Shown piece after piece: positions 1 through 11,234 of a stretch of DNA of 64,000 nt. Source of the DNA: Carposina sasakii (lineage: Eukaryota; Arthropoda; Insecta; Lepidoptera; Carposinidae); assembly GCA_014607495.2 (NCBI GenBank), contig CP053148.1, positions 11,780,001-11,844,000 on the forward strand, in the 5' to 3' direction. Within the stretch, counting starts at the first letter, position 1, and every line of letters starts with the position of its first letter. The notes below the pieces were generated by a model, which did not search any database, was not told the origin of the DNA, and saw only the letters and a program-made list of their open reading frames with translations. Position numbers and translations under genes: made by a program.

Positions 1-345
1 ATGAAATGAAAAATATATATATAAAAAATCGTGGAATAGTTTTCGGTAAAATGGAATTCGATATTTTTAAAAATCTATATTCTAATAGACACCCCTATGG
101 GGTAACTCAATCATAGAAATGGGAATACTTCGAAGTGTCGTCTTAGTTTTTACTAAACGATAGTTTTTAGTTTTTTTACATACGTAACATTTGATTTAGG
201 GCTATTTTCAAATGGTCAGATCAGATAGCATATCTGACGGACGTCTTACTCTGAAACTTGATTAAAATAGAGATAGCATCAACTTTATCCTACAGAAAGG
301 CTAAAAGCACATTAGGATAATCTAATCCTAAACTAATTTTATCTT

Positions 346-459
346 TGATTGACCCGGTGGCTCAGTGATGAGAGCGCTGACACGCTGAATGCAGAGGTCG
401 TGGGTTCGATTCCCACCCGGGTGAGGAATTTTTTCCATTTCTTTATTAATAATTTTATA
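346..459 (+). mobile_element. tRNA-derived SINE with 11-bp TSD
   Basis: The body looks like a tRNA: ACCCGG and CCGGGT can pair as an acceptor stem, a GCTC/GAGC D-stem is present, and the T arm is GTGGG-TTCGATT-CCCAC (B box). The anticodon arm is degenerate, so this is not a working tRNA gene. The tail reads GAATTTTTTCCATTTCTT then TTATTAATAAT. An exact 11-bp direct repeat AATTTTATCTT flanks it (335-345 and 460-470), as expected for target-primed reverse transcription. Copies of the same family lie at 44320-44420 and 53855-53968. Confidence 0.8.
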
Positions 460-470
460 AATTTTATCTT

Positions 471-1086
471 GTTAGTTATGTATAGGCACCGAATTTTGAA
501 AGTTTGTTTAGTTTACCCAAACTCATTACAATCTTCTGATTCCCAGTAAGAAATGAGACCCCTCTAAGCTAAAACAAATAATAAGCACTTACATATAATT
601 ATCAAACACTCGTATTATGAATTATTTGTTTATTAACAATCTTAAGTCAAGTCTGGAAAGTTTGTTTTCTTTCCTAAAAGTAACTTAAGTTATTAGTAGG
701 TTAGTTTAATTGTCTCTATGTAAACAGTAGTGCCCTAACAGCCCTACCACTTAACTGGGGGGCAATTCCCGAAAAAAATTGAGCCGAAATGCAACTTCTA
801 ACGAACCGTTAACGAAACGCGGTGCAAAGCAATATTTACTTACCGCTGGAGTATTAAGGTATATTTTAGCATGCAGTGATCGCGAGTATGACAGAATAAA
901 ATCAAATATCTGTCTTGTGCTGAAATGTGTCTAATCACGTCACCGTAAAGTAATTATTGCTTTGATCTGAGCGTCTACAACGGTTCCGTTTCGGCTTCGT
1001 TCCAACTCGAGACTTTTGAAGAATAATTGGCCCCCAGATACAAATTAACTCTCTTTTCATGTCTAGTTTACTTACTAAGATTTAAT
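471..1086. other. non-coding spacer, nothing recognised
   Basis: AT-rich, with no convincing ORF or repeat that I can pair with another copy in the window. It could be intergenic or intron of the LRR gene, whose 5' exons I did not find. Confidence 0.4.
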
Positions 1087-1372
1087 TTATAAGCCTTTAT
1101 TTAGTTTCACCTGTCCCGTTGTCTGTAACCAAATCTTGCAAGTTAAATTTGATCCACTTCCCGGTTTCCGATTAGGCTGGAATTTTGCATGCATGTATAA
1201 ATCGGATGACAATGCAATATTATTATGAGATAGAGCCGATCTGATAATGGAGCTGCAAGGTATAGGAACTCCGTAATTAAACGATACAACAACGATTAAA
1301 CGATCATGTTATTAACAAATGTAATAAAAGCTTGTTTAAAAAAGGTTTTTTAAACTGAAGCTTTTTAGTTTA
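1087..1372 (+). repeat. dispersed repeat, copy 1 (pairs with 8166-8472)
   Basis: Shares CCAAATCTTGCAAG, TTTGATCCACTTCCC, CGGATGACAATGCAATATTA and AATAAAAGCTTGTTTAAAAA with the copy at 8166-8472, in the same order and orientation. It ends in GGTTTTTTAAACTGAAG followed by a T-run. No coding potential is visible. Probably a non-autonomous transposon; the class is not determined. Confidence 0.7.
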
Positions 1373-1752
1373 AAACCGCAAGCACTATTCTTGCTTGAAT
1401 TATTGCGATAAAACATTCACGAGCTCTTCTGACCTAGGGTTTTCCGTCATTACAATAGATAAAGAAACAATGATGGATTATGGGTGGACTACGTCAATAT
1501 TCATGATAGACGGTCTGTACTGGATTGGCAGATGATTGTGAGGCTGTTAATATTGTTAAAATAAATATCAAACTAGATTCGATATTGCGAATGATTTGTT
1601 TTTGTTGATGTAATACGATATGATTAACTTACATTTCTATTGAAGTAACTGCAGTTTTCAAATATACTTACTATTGTATTTAGATTTTCTTCATTTATTC
1701 ATTATTCAGATGCTTATCCGTGTAATGATCTGTTAGATATTTGGTAGCGAAA

Positions 1753-2089
1753 TCTATACATATACTCGTAATAAAAATGTAACGGATCGCTGTCTGTACA
1801 TGGAAGATATATGAGAAAAAATATTATAGGAGACCTTTATTAACACAATAGAACCAAAAACGATGATTTTTGGAATTTTTGTCTGTTTGTTGATTTGTCT
1901 GTGCGTTTGTGCACGCTAATCTCAGAAACGGCTGAACCGATTTGGATGCAGTTTTCAGGAATATATTGTGACTGGTCCCACTTAACATATAGGTTACTTT
2001 TTGTCCCGGGAAAATGTTTTTATCCCGGATAATTTCGACATTTTGTTTTTCCTGTAGTCCACGCGGACGCAGTCGCGGGCGTTCACTAG
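1753..2089 (+). mobile_element. non-autonomous Helitron
   Basis: Starts with TC (TCTATACATAT) after an A and ends with CTAG before a T. The short hairpin-forming GCGGAC..AGTCGCGGGC lies just upstream of the 3' end. These are the diagnostic Helitron ends (A|TC..CTRR|T, no target duplication). A 322-bp sister copy at 22638-22959 has the same ends and the same interior (GTAACGGATCGCTGTCTGT, AATCTCAGAAACGGCTGAAC). No ORF, so it would have been mobilised by a helicase encoded elsewhere. Confidence 0.85.
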
Positions 2090-5000
2090 TTGAAAATAAA
2101 ACAAATAGCAAAATTTATGCAATGTCTATAAATAGGTCAACGTTTGACCTGATTTCACCTGATCGCAAGTGCAAAATAAGTCCAAGGTGAGCGCTCTAGC
2201 CCTGAAAATGTAATTGGCCTATTGGTGCACTCGTAAACGGTTTTCTATTATGCAGGCGTATGTCTACAGCGCTTAGCAAAAAGGGACCCGATGCAACAGT
2301 AGGTACCGACTACCGTAACGTACAGTGCTGAATCTGAAAAATAGTTCACATTTTAATAATCATAAAACACGAATGTTTCCCCAAGTTGAGGGAGCCAGTT
2401 GCAGGGTCGCGAAGGAGATGATACAACCAGGTTGACCATGGCAGGGTCAGATGCAAAAGATCATAATAAGAAGATGCTAGCGTATCGCCTAATTTAAATA
2501 TTTATGAAAATAACTAGGCTATTTACTTTTATTGTACTAAAGGCTCAATTTTATACAATGTGCTACAAACAAAAAGCTTTATATTATCAAGTATACGTAC
2601 TTCCTTGAGGTAATGGCTTATTTAAAGAAAATTGGTAAAGGCAACCATATCTCTTAAAGATGTTATCATCACTTATCACAAAGGGTAATGAAAATTTCCT
2701 TCCTTGGATATCACTAAGGTCCACCGTCCACGACATCGCATCACACGACGTTGTACGCTTACTTGTTGCCTTGCCTACATAATACCGCACAAGGTTTTGT
2801 ACTGGCTATAATATACGCTTTGCGGCGCCGTGGACAGTAGGCCTTACTTCGTAGAGTCCGTTTTATGGAATAATATAAATTATTACATACTAACATTTTT
2901 TGTATTCAGCGACATAGAAAATGTGATCATAGTAGGTAACTAGCGCCATCTTTCATCAGAACTATTCTATGAAACGTACAATACAGCCGTTTTCCTGTGA
3001 CAGTTCTATTTCTAGTAGCTACTTACATGGGTTTCATAATTCAGGATACGTAGAGTAAATAAAGAAAGTAGGATAGAGATAGAGTAAAGCACATCAAATA
3101 ATTTTATTGCGTACTAAATGTTATAGTTAGAGCAAGTAGAGTTTTACGTACCTAAAGTGACGAAAATGTCATCGAGAATGGTAAAATGTCCGAGATTATA
3201 TACCTACTTCTTGCAAGCGTCCAATTATTGATTTTCGGAAGCGTAATCTCGGTTTAGGCAGGTGTAATTCGTAAACCGGGCCTAGTTCGTCATCTGGACC
3301 CGTTTTGTAATTAAATTACCCTTTGGCCCATGCGAGCGGGAACAATTAGAAGCATTCGCCTTACTCGACTCACAACTGTACCTACTCGTATTTACATTCT
3401 ATTATGTACCCACTTATATCACAAATGATAAAAATCTTGAATAAAACCTTATTTATACCTCTCTAGTGTATGGTATTATACGAGTAACTGCGGGTTAAAT
3501 TGAGATTGAGATTAAACCGCATTTTCCCCCGACAGCGCCGGAATGAGGGTTATGTTTTTCGAGTGTATGTAGTAATGTAATTGATGTACATATAATTTTA
3601 TAGTATTCTACAATTTTACTACGACGTAGTCGTGTTTGTTATTAGTAGTACAGTAGATACTTATAGTCATTAGGCTAGTATGGCCGCTATTCTGGTACAT
3701 AAAGTCTCTTTCATAATAGTCTTATTAGTGAATATGTTTTTCACTCCCGCAAACCTTACGAGTAGCTTACGTGTCATTTTGGTTAGGTTGCATTTGTTTG
3801 TTTAATTTTGAATATCTAGAAACGCTATGAAAACAAATGGTAATATGAAATTGTCAATTTATAAAATGTCATCATCATTTACAGCCCTGAGAAGTCCACT
3901 GTTGGACATAGGCCTCCCCCAACTTATAAAATGTACTCATACTGAAATAATAGATCGTAGGGTCTTAGCTATACCTAATGTTGTAAGCACAGTGCGGAAG
4001 CATTATTATCTACGGTGCATTAGCTAGGTATGCATGCAGCCAGCAGCTGTGATGGTAATTCTTTCGACCAGCAACTGTTTTGGTGCAGTAGGTACTCCGT
4101 TGCTGTGTCATACCATAAGCCGCTGTTACAACCTGTATATCAAGTCCAGCGTCCGTTTTGAATGCAATTCCGTGTCGTGATTGCATTGCGAGTATAAATT
4201 GCTAGCAGTAGGTACCCGGCACTTAGACTACTACACTACTTATATTAGTCGATAAGAATAGGTCAAATGTACGGTAATTAAATATAAACATTAGCCCGAC
4301 ATGCACCTCTAATATGAACGAATTAGAAAAAAATAAGTCACTGAAACTTTAACTGCATCTTACAATAACTTGAACTAGTTCATAGTTTTTTTTACATCAC
4401 GCTAAATCTGTCAGTTATTAATACATTATTACTATAATAATAAATAATAATAATATAATAATTTTGTAATAAGTGAAATTTTCCTTTATTGGGGGCTAAA
4501 TATGGCCACCTCCCTTTGGTCCCCTAGGAACTATCCTTCTAGTGCAATGACAACTGGCTGTCAACCATATCCCTTTGGTCCCCATTGTAAATTAAGTATT
4601 TGGTAGGAGTAAGGTCCCTGATTTTATGAGAATAGTGATAAATGACCTATTGAGATTTCAGTCTACCAATCCGCGAATGGTAGATATTCCGCGAATAATT
4701 TATATATACTTAGGTGTTTATCAAATAACTAGATATGTATAATAGTTGTCCCACAAAATCATCCTTAAATGGTTACAAAACGTGTAGTTGCTTGCTTAAT
4801 TCGTCAGGGTAGTTCGAACATTTGAAGCAATCGCAGCCGCTGTCAGACTCGAGTTGACAGCGCGACGGTGTGGCGCCCGCGCCGCCCTATCTCCGATAAC
4901 CCCATCAGGTCGTTGACCCCTCATATACTGCTGTTTAACCAACCTGATGACACGTGAGATTTTAAAAAAGTACTAGTACTAGATCTTTCTCTTGAGAATA

Positions 5001-5214
5001 GTAATGGTCTCTAGGACAAGTTGCTAGCTGATAGAACGCCGTTCCTTAGGCGACTCTTACGACTATGACTGATGTAGGTATTCTAGTAAAGTTAAATAAG
5101 TAAATTAGTTAAATTGAATGTTAGTTGGGTAGCTATGTACATAAATAGATCACGTATCATGACGGGAAATGTACAACTTATAAGGCTTCTAGGTGACCTA
5201 TATATAAGGTGACC
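2090..5214. other. spacer with scattered repeat fragments
   Basis: No gene supported. About 2405-2490 carries a fragment of the dispersed CAGGGTCGCGAAGG family. About 2845-3020 carries a fragment of a repeat with AACTAGCGCCATC, also at about 25770-25930 and 54320-54440. About 3885-3925 holds a fragment of the GTCCACTGTTGGACATAGG LINE/SINE tail. About 4430-4465 is a short ATA-rich run. A 67-codon minus-strand ORF at 2587-2790 has protein-like composition but matches no family I recognise, and I do not call it. Confidence 0.5.
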
Positions 5215-5408
5215 CGCCCCCTGATTAGGTAGCTAATTTGCAATAGCAAAGCCGAAGCAAAGCGATAGCGAAAATTGTACAATATTCGCCTTGACATGTC
5301 AAAGTTCCTGTGAAATTATTTTTACGTAATACGAATTTGACAAGCAATCAGCGATTGTACAATTTTCGCTATCGCTTTGCCTTTGCTAGTTAGGTAATAA
5401 GGGGGCCG
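5215..5408 (+). mobile_element. MITE, palindromic, CGATAGCGAAAATTGTACA family
   Basis: Ends are near-perfect inverted repeats: CCCCCTGATTAGGTAGC, then CAAAGCGATAGCGAAAATTG, at the left; the inverse TACAATTTTCGCTATCGC and TTAGGTAATAAGGGGGC at the right. A second, larger copy is at 54501-55061. Decayed pieces are visible near 30890-30940, 39910-40060 and 45390-45430. 194 bp, no ORF. Confidence 0.8.
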
Positions 5409-5765
5409 TTCTTGCAACCGGCGGGTAGCTCGCGCTATTCTGTAGCGGCGGCGTGATGTGTCGGCGAGAGATCAGTTTTTATTTCGCGAACATAATATCT
5501 AAATAACGGCATCTTTTTCAAACAAAAATAAATTGCACAACACTATAATCAAAAAGCGTGGACTATCACCGATTGACACCCGCTCGAAAATATGCATATC
5601 ATGCCTAGGTCTCTGTCTTTCAGAATTTAGCGGGCAGCGGGGATGAAATGCATGTTATCCACATGTTATCAAATGGAGCCGTTGGATATTGATTGGACTT
5701 GCCCCCTATTAATTCCCTTTATCTTTTGTGTTTAAGAGTACTACGGTAAATTCCCATTACTTATA
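5409..5765. other. GC-richer spacer stretch
   Basis: Positions 5410-5475 are CpG-rich compared with the surroundings, followed by GATCAGTTTTT, which resembles an insect initiator. It might mark a promoter for the LRR gene, but no exon can be tied to it. Weak inference only. Confidence 0.15.
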
Positions 5766-5964
5766 CAGGGTGTAACAAAAAGGGTATGTTAAGCGAAAAG
5801 CTATTTAAATAGCCCACTATAGAGAAACTATTTCCAAAATTTGAGACTCGAAATCACATGTTTATTTTTCAAGATTGTGTGAAAATTCCTGAGATATTTA
5901 AAAATTCTTCATACTATATATACTTCATGCTTTTCGCTTAACATACCCTTTTTGTTACACCCTG
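5766..5964 (+). mobile_element. MITE, CAGGGTGTAACAAAAAGGG family, TA target
   Basis: A long inverted repeat of about 36 bp begins CAGGGTGTAACAAAAAGGG and continues TATGTTAAGCGAAAAGC; the right end is its reverse complement. Flanked by TA on both sides (5764-5765, 5965-5966), as in Tc1/mariner-type insertions. 199 bp, non-coding. Related copies: 45513-45768 and the truncated 60783-60921. Confidence 0.85.
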
Positions 5965-6353
5965 TAGATGTATAAAGTTGATATAACTTTGGATGTAGGT
6001 AAAGTAATCTTGGAAATTACTCCTTAGGTTAAATTCTTTCACCTATTGACCTTTCTTATCCCGGGATAAATTTGGTATTTTCCAGTGATAACAGAAACAA
6101 TGGGATATTGAGGATAATGTAATGAATAATAACTTTTTATCATAAGGGTTCCAATCAGATAAAAAATCAGTCATCGGTCGTCTAGTTGTAGCCCATAAGT
6201 AGGTAAATAAATCCAGTATGTAGGTACATGTGTAGGTAGCTAAAGGAGAGAAAAGAGATAATCAACTTGATTCATATTGAATGCTATATCTGATTGCGTC
6301 CCTTTCTCGCCTATTATTTCACAAATTATAAAAATAATGTTGTCTCTTTCCAG

Positions 6354-6522
6354 TGAATTAAAAGAGGAGGTGTTCACCAAGCTGGATCTGGTGAATTACT
6401 TCAGTCTTGCCGACAATAACTTGCCGGAGATACCGCGGCACGTGGTCCGCAACCTGCCTCACGTCAAGACCTTGGATGTTCGGAGAAACCGCATCACTAA
6501 TCTCACCGAAGAAGATTTTAAG
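6354..6522 (+). CDS. LRR gene, first visible coding exon
   Basis: Acceptor TTGTCTCTTTCCAG ends at 6353; the donor is AAG|GTACCT. The exon starts with the last base of a split codon and ends in phase 0. It encodes two LRRs (SLADNNLPEIP and LDVRRNRITNL). The ATG at 6277 upstream lies in the same open frame, but it is separated from the exon by the pyrimidine tract and is not taken as the start. Confidence 0.85.
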
Positions 6523-9500
6523 GTACCTTCCACCTGCTTAGTAAAACCATCATCTTTTTAACTAACTATAGAACTGTAAAGCATTTAAAGAAATTATTAC
6601 ATTATAATTATAGTCGTCGTCACAATGTAGTTTCTTTGAAAGGTCACCTACTTAACTATAGCTAATAATAATATTTTAGTGTCCACTAGGTATATTAAAC
6701 TGCTATAAGGTTACCATAAATGATGTGCCTTTACTAATTTCATTCATTTTGATAAATACCTGTAAAAGCTATAATTTTCCTTATCATTACATATTATAGA
6801 GCAAAGTCTGTCCGTCCCTATATGCTTAGATAGTATGCTTAGATCTTTCAAACTAGGAAACGGATTTTGATGCCGTTTTTTTTTAATAGATAGAATGATT
6901 CACGAGGAAGGTTTATAATGTATAACTAGGGACCCGTCCCGGCTTTGCACAGGAATAATGCACTCTCACGCGGGCGAAGCCGTGGGCGGCCGCTAGTCTT
7001 ACAAAAATGGATTGAAGTCCTGGTAAATGGTGAATCTTATATATATATTGTAAACATGCAATCCTGAAACAGCAAGTTGTTCTTAAACCCTCATTCATGA
7101 AGGTAGGTAAGGTACCTAGTACATACCTAATCTTGGTTTACATTTTTTCAATGTCAATGTACATAACTTCCCCAATCTTTCTAAAAAAAGTTTCTGACAA
7201 GCTGTATTTTAATTTCTTATAGGACATCCAAGAAGTTGAACATCTAGTGGTAGCCGACAATCAAATATCTAAGATCGAAAGGCACGCTCTGCCCAAGGGT
7301 CTGAGACATGCTCACCTAGGGATAAACAAACTGACAAGTTTGAATGGAGCATTGAGAGAGCTTGATGATCTGGAATGGATTTTTATCAACACAAATCGCT
7401 TGAAGTCGATTGACAATGAACTACCCATCGTAAGTAGTATTGTAGAGCTGTAGGGCATCGCGCAAATGTTGAACGTATTTATCAAAGCTAAACCACAACC
7501 AAAAACGTTACGTTATGCACATTTTGTATCGCGCTATATTTTGGCAACGTCAAACCATACAAAGTAGTTCAAAGTGAGACGTTGGAAACGTCTGACTGAA
7601 ACCTTGTCAAATGGAACCAAAACGAAACCTAAAACGTTTCGTTGTCATTTTGCGCGATTGCCCTCCTGCTCTTACTAGTATTAGTAGGTCTCGGATGAAT
7701 CCATTAAACTTACTACATACTTACTATTCGTTTTGACGTGGTTTTGACACTCGAAACACTTCTTGTAGTAAGTAACAGTAATGGCCGTCGGTGCCGTTTT
7801 TATAAATGTCAAAAGCAAGGAAAATGTCAGATATTTGTACTCTATTTCACTGTTTTCTCTATGTAGTAGGTAGGTAGACACCTTCCGGGGGGTTCGGAAT
7901 AGTCTGTCTATTGTCCTTAGTTCAGTTATACGTCTGGCTTTTTTTTTTAAAATCTATGGGACTATTATTTACATACATAATTATATGCATGTATGTATGT
8001 ATGTGCACGGTTGTGTTCCGAAAAATAGGGTAATCAACAGCAGGATTTCGAAAGACCTACGTTTAGCTCCCACCGCTTGAGAGAACGCCCCTAAATTCCT
8101 TAGTAGACTCTTATGACACATGCACTGTAGGAGATGAGCACAGACTATTATTTGGTTTGCTTATTATAAGCTTTTATTTAGTTTCACTTCACCTGTCCCG
8201 TGGTCTGTAACCAAATCTTGCAAGCTAAATTTGATCCACTTCCCAGTTTCCGTCTAGGGTGAAATTTTGCAAGCATGTGTAAATCGGATGACAATGCAAT
8301 ATTATTATGACATAGAGCTGATCTGATGATGGAGCTGGAAGGTGGTCATAGGAACTCCGTAATTGAACAACGCAACCTTATCGAGTTTGGGCTCGTTTGT
8401 TTGATCAGTTCATTTTATTAACAAATAATAAAAGCTTGTTTAAAAAAAGGTTTTTTAAACTGAAGATTTTTACTTTTTTATTTTCAGCGAGCGAAGAAAA
8501 TAACGCTTATCCATGCCGCCGAAAATGAGCTTAAAAATTTACCTAAAGACCTCAAGCTTATGCCTTCGTTAGAATCTCTTTACTTCTACGACAATAATAT
8601 CAAGTCTTTGGATGGTGCATTGCAGAAATCTAGAAAGTTATTGAGGATAGGCCTGGCGTTTAACAAAATTGAAAGTGTAAGTTTAAAATTATTTACTAAA
8701 GCTGCTTATGGTAAACATGACAGGAAGGGACGCAAAATAGATGCATACAGTCATTCCTTGCCACATGCGGGCAATTCGACACAGTTCTATCCCAAAGAGG
8801 GTCCTTAAATACTAGTGAATTAGCCAGGGATGGATGTTAAATTGACAACCTACCCCAAGAATTATGTATCAAGACTACCGAGCATCTCTACCTTAGTTAT
8901 TGTTGTATGAAGCTAGGTTTTCTAGGATAGCTATAAATATAGTGACCGTGATGGAACATTTCACTTGATTGCGGGAAAACAACTTTCCTTGTTGCTTTCG
9001 TATGAATGCTATATGACTACAATCGTAGAAATCATAGCTCAACTAAAGTGCCTTTTGTTACTTTTTATTCTAGCTAGCAGAAGACGAGTTCTTAGACGCC
9101 GAATATCTAGCCGAACTTGATATCGCATACAACCAACTGAAGCACCTTAATGGATCATTAAAGAGTTTGAAATATCTCCGGTATTTGAACCTCACACATA
9201 ACGCGCTTACCGAATTCTCTTTGCAAGAAATTAAAGGACTAAAAAGATTATCTGTAATTGATCTTTCTCATAACAAAATTAGCCACATCGTCGGACAAAT
9301 GGAGGTAAGAGATATCTTTTTATTAATAAGAGTATACACTTCTTTTGCTTCTCAGTTTATACTAGTATAAGCTAAATGTAAAATATCAGACCCCTAGCAT
9401 GACCACGCATCGTGGATATCGTATCGTACAGTATCGTACGATATCGTATCGTCTCTTTACAAAATTCAACATGGCGGCGGCGGCCATATTTATCGTATTT

Positions 9501-11234
9501 TGACAGGGTAAATGTCGATAATAGGTTTATCATATGGTGTTTCGTAGGTCATGCTACTAGTGCAGTGGTAGGTAAGTGGCTATCTCATCGCCGGAGACAC
9601 CAGCTCCCCTTTGTCGACTCTCACGACTTGCACGGAAAGAGACGCACGCAGCTGATGTCTTTTAGTAATGACCCGCACCAGCACAGGTCATAAAATACTA
9701 ATTTTGTCAACATGTTTCAGAATTTAGTGGATGTTCAAACGAGAGTTCTAGAGTTAAGGCTAGATCACAACCATATTCTAGACCTAGGTGGAGCTTTGAT
9801 GGGTCTTCATGGTCTTCTCAGGCTAAATTTGAGCAATAATCAAATACAAAAGATATCGCCTGATGACCTAGTTGGGTTAGAAGAATTGCGCTTACTCGAT
9901 ATATCTTTCAACCGTATTAACTCACTGGAGGAAACCTCAAAGGTTTGTGTTCTCACTTCTCGATGTATTGTGAATCGATTGCGTGCTTTGCGAAACTTGC
10001 GATAGTGTTTGCTGGAGCGATTTATTATTGTGTTCTACCCTTCTTATATATAAGTTTTTTTATTTACAGACTTTTTTACCATCCTTGGAGCAATTGATAG
10101 CACATCACAATAACATCAGTATTCTGGAGAAAGATTTCCATGGCCTACCGTCTTTGTGTATAGCTGATCTATCTTATAATCAGATTCGATCGGTGAACTT
10201 TGATTTGGTTTCGAAGTCGCGGTGTACCATAAATGGTGTACCGAGCATATTAAAGATATATTTGCAAGGTAAGGTCATATTATTTATTTGTAGCAACCCC
10301 AAACTTTTTATATTCGACAGCTACCGACCACTGGCGGTAACTATTATTAAAAATCCATTGTTGCGGTGTCAAGTAGTGGCATTTACCGCTTGTTATGGTT
10401 CTCAATCATAATCGGAAATTGGAACCATGTAATTTGCTACAAGTTATTTGCGTGATAATTATAATAAGCGTACTTTGCTCTGCGAATATTTATTTCATAT
10501 CAATCCTTTGTGCAAACATACATAACTATTTAATATGCTATAACTAACACTGTGTCTTGCCATAGCGAACGAAAATTTAACAGTATTTGTATAAAATAAA
10601 CTGTAATGGTACCTGTAATAGGTATAGTGTAATGTTACCTACTATTATTTATTATCTACTTACTTTGTTGTGTACCTAATTTTGCGACTTAACAAAATCA
10701 TTTCTTTCTTCTAAAAAAACACTTGAGTGAATGAGATGAATTTACGAGTAAGTATTGCATATTTCAGATAACCCGGTATTATGTCACGAGCGTCTATACG
10801 AACTGATCGCCATGTTGGAAACGTTGAAAGCCCGAGTGAGTGGGGTGTCTACCTGCGTGGCCTCCCAAACATTAGCTCCGGTGCTGATGCATGCCATCAA
10901 CGACATAGTACCGCAAGAGGACACGCCGGTCATCACGGTGGCCCAAGTCAACCCGATGGTCAATACTGAGATAAGGCTTCTCCCGCAAGACGGGGAGGAC
11001 GTTCTAATCCAGGGTTCGCAGCTCGCATACCGAGGCGTTGGGGCTCTATTAGGCCACGTTCTTCCCGACCGCGAAGGTGGATTGCCCGTGCTGATCGAGC
11101 CTCCAATCACGTTGCCGCCCACCGGCAACAATGTGGTCGTGAAGTGGCCCGATGAGAGGAGAATGGAGGAGCACGCGTCCCATCCTCTGGCCGACCAGCT
11201 GCGCCTGCGCGACCTGAACGCGTCCAAGCAGTGA
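6354..11234 (+). CDS. leucine-rich-repeat protein, 3' part of gene (7 exons)
   Basis: Exons 6354-6522, 7223-7429, 8488-8676, 9074-9304, 9721-9942, 10070-10268 and 10768-11234 join in one frame with AG/GT borders throughout, giving about 561 codons. I count 16 tandem LxxLxLxxNxL repeats, then a terminal repeat ending NPVLCHERL with a second Cys at VSTC (LRRCT-like), then about 120 residues rich in Pro, Val and acidic residues, with no membrane segment. The exon-1 ATG and any signal peptide are missing: a clear acceptor (TCTCTTTCCAG) precedes 6354 and the codon there is split, so the gene begins further upstream, perhaps outside the window. Extracellular insect LRR proteins of this style are adhesion or receptor-like proteins. 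I cannot name the orthologue, and the cellular location is inferred. Confidence 0.9.
6797..6997 (+). mobile_element. degraded Helitron-like fragment in LRR intron
   Basis: The 3' part, GCGGGCGAAGCCGTGGGCGG then CCGCTAGTC, matches the shared lepidopteran Helitron 3' end in altered form. Weak similarity extends upstream (AAACGGATTTTGATGCCG). Edges are approximate. Confidence 0.45.
7223..7429 (+). CDS. LRR gene exon, 69 codons, phase 0-0
   Basis: Acceptor TTTCTTATAG, donor ATC|GTAAGT. Encodes three LRRs (VVADNQISKI, LGINKLTSL, INTNRLKSI). Length is a multiple of three with phase-0 introns on both sides. Confidence 0.88.
7453..7663. mobile_element. MITE with GGGCATCGCGCAAATG ends
   Basis: The left end GGGCATCGCGCAAATG is mirrored at the right by CATTTTGCGCGATTGCCC (one or two small differences). 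211 bp, no ORF, inside an LRR-gene intron just 23 bp after the exon donor. No clean target duplication seen. Confidence 0.6.
8166..8472 (+). repeat. dispersed repeat, copy 2, abutting an exon
   Basis: Second copy of the 1087-1372 repeat. Its T-rich right end (GGTTTTTTAAACTGAAG then TTTTTAC) runs directly into the pyrimidine tract and AG of the next exon at 8488. Upstream, about 8010-8115 is a fragment of another dispersed family (GAGAACGCCCCTAAATTCC; compare 56465-56695). Confidence 0.7.
8488..8676 (+). CDS. LRR gene exon, 63 codons, phase 0-0
   Basis: Acceptor TTTTATTTTCAG, donor AGT|GTAAGT. Encodes LRRs HAAENELKNL, FYDNNIKSL and LAFNKIES. A repeat element ends about 15 bp before it and contributes to the upstream T-rich tract. 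Confidence 0.88.
9074..9304 (+). CDS. LRR gene exon, 77 codons, phase 0-0
   Basis: Acceptor TTTTTATTCTAG, donor GAG|GTAAGA. Encodes LRRs LDIAYNQLKHL, LNLTHNALTEF and IDLSHNKISHI, the most canonical repeats of the gene. Confidence 0.9.
9405..9692. repeat. ATCGT-rich intronic patch and dispersed repeat fragment
   Basis: Positions 9412-9450 hold repeated and inverted ATCGTATCG / CGATACGAT motifs. Positions 9565-9692 are a fragment of the dispersed family with CATCGCCGGAGACA, CGACTCTCACGAC and ACCCGCACCAGCACAGG (compare 56580-56690). Confidence 0.45.
9721..9942 (+). CDS. LRR gene exon, 74 codons, phase 0-0
   Basis: Acceptor AACATGTTTCAG, donor AAG|GTTTGT. Encodes LRRs LRLDHNHILDL, LNLSNNQIQKI and LDISFNRINSL. 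Confidence 0.9.
10070..10268 (+). CDS. LRR gene exon, phase 0-1
   Basis: Acceptor TTTTATTTACAG, donor CAAG|GTAAGG. Encodes LRRs LIAHHNNISIL and ADLSYNQIRSV and starts the terminal repeat (LKIYLQ), finished by the next exon as D-NPVLCHERL. This is the only intron here not in phase 0. Confidence 0.88.
10768..11234 (+). CDS. LRR gene terminal exon (LRR cap and tail)
   Basis: Acceptor GCATATTTCAG; stop TGA at 11232-11234. Begins with NPVLCHERLYELIAML, as at the end of an LRR C-cap, then a second Cys (VSTCVAS). The tail of about 120 aa is rich in Pro, Val and acidic residues, without transmembrane or GPI-type hydrophobic ends. This exon is clearly more GC-rich than its surroundings, supporting real coding sequence. 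Confidence 0.9.

Noticed and set aside
349..425. tRNA gene
   Set aside because: Acceptor and T arm look right, but the anticodon arm is degenerate and the unit has a shared non-tRNA tail and TSDs, so it is a SINE.
1824..2111. 95-codon minus-strand ORF
   Set aside because: Lies within a non-autonomous Helitron and is not conserved as a frame in the sister copy.
2587..2790. Minus-strand ORF of 67 codons with protein-like composition
   Set aside because: No recognised motif, no neighbouring exon with matching phase, and length within chance; left uncalled.
5410..5500. LRR-gene promoter
   Set aside because: CpG-rich with an initiator-like word, but no exon or splice donor can be linked to it; kept only as a low-confidence note.
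6277..6353. Start codon and N-terminus of the LRR protein at 6277
   Set aside because: A pyrimidine tract and AG directly precede the LRR coding sequence; the upstream in-frame ATG is intronic read-through without a signal peptide.
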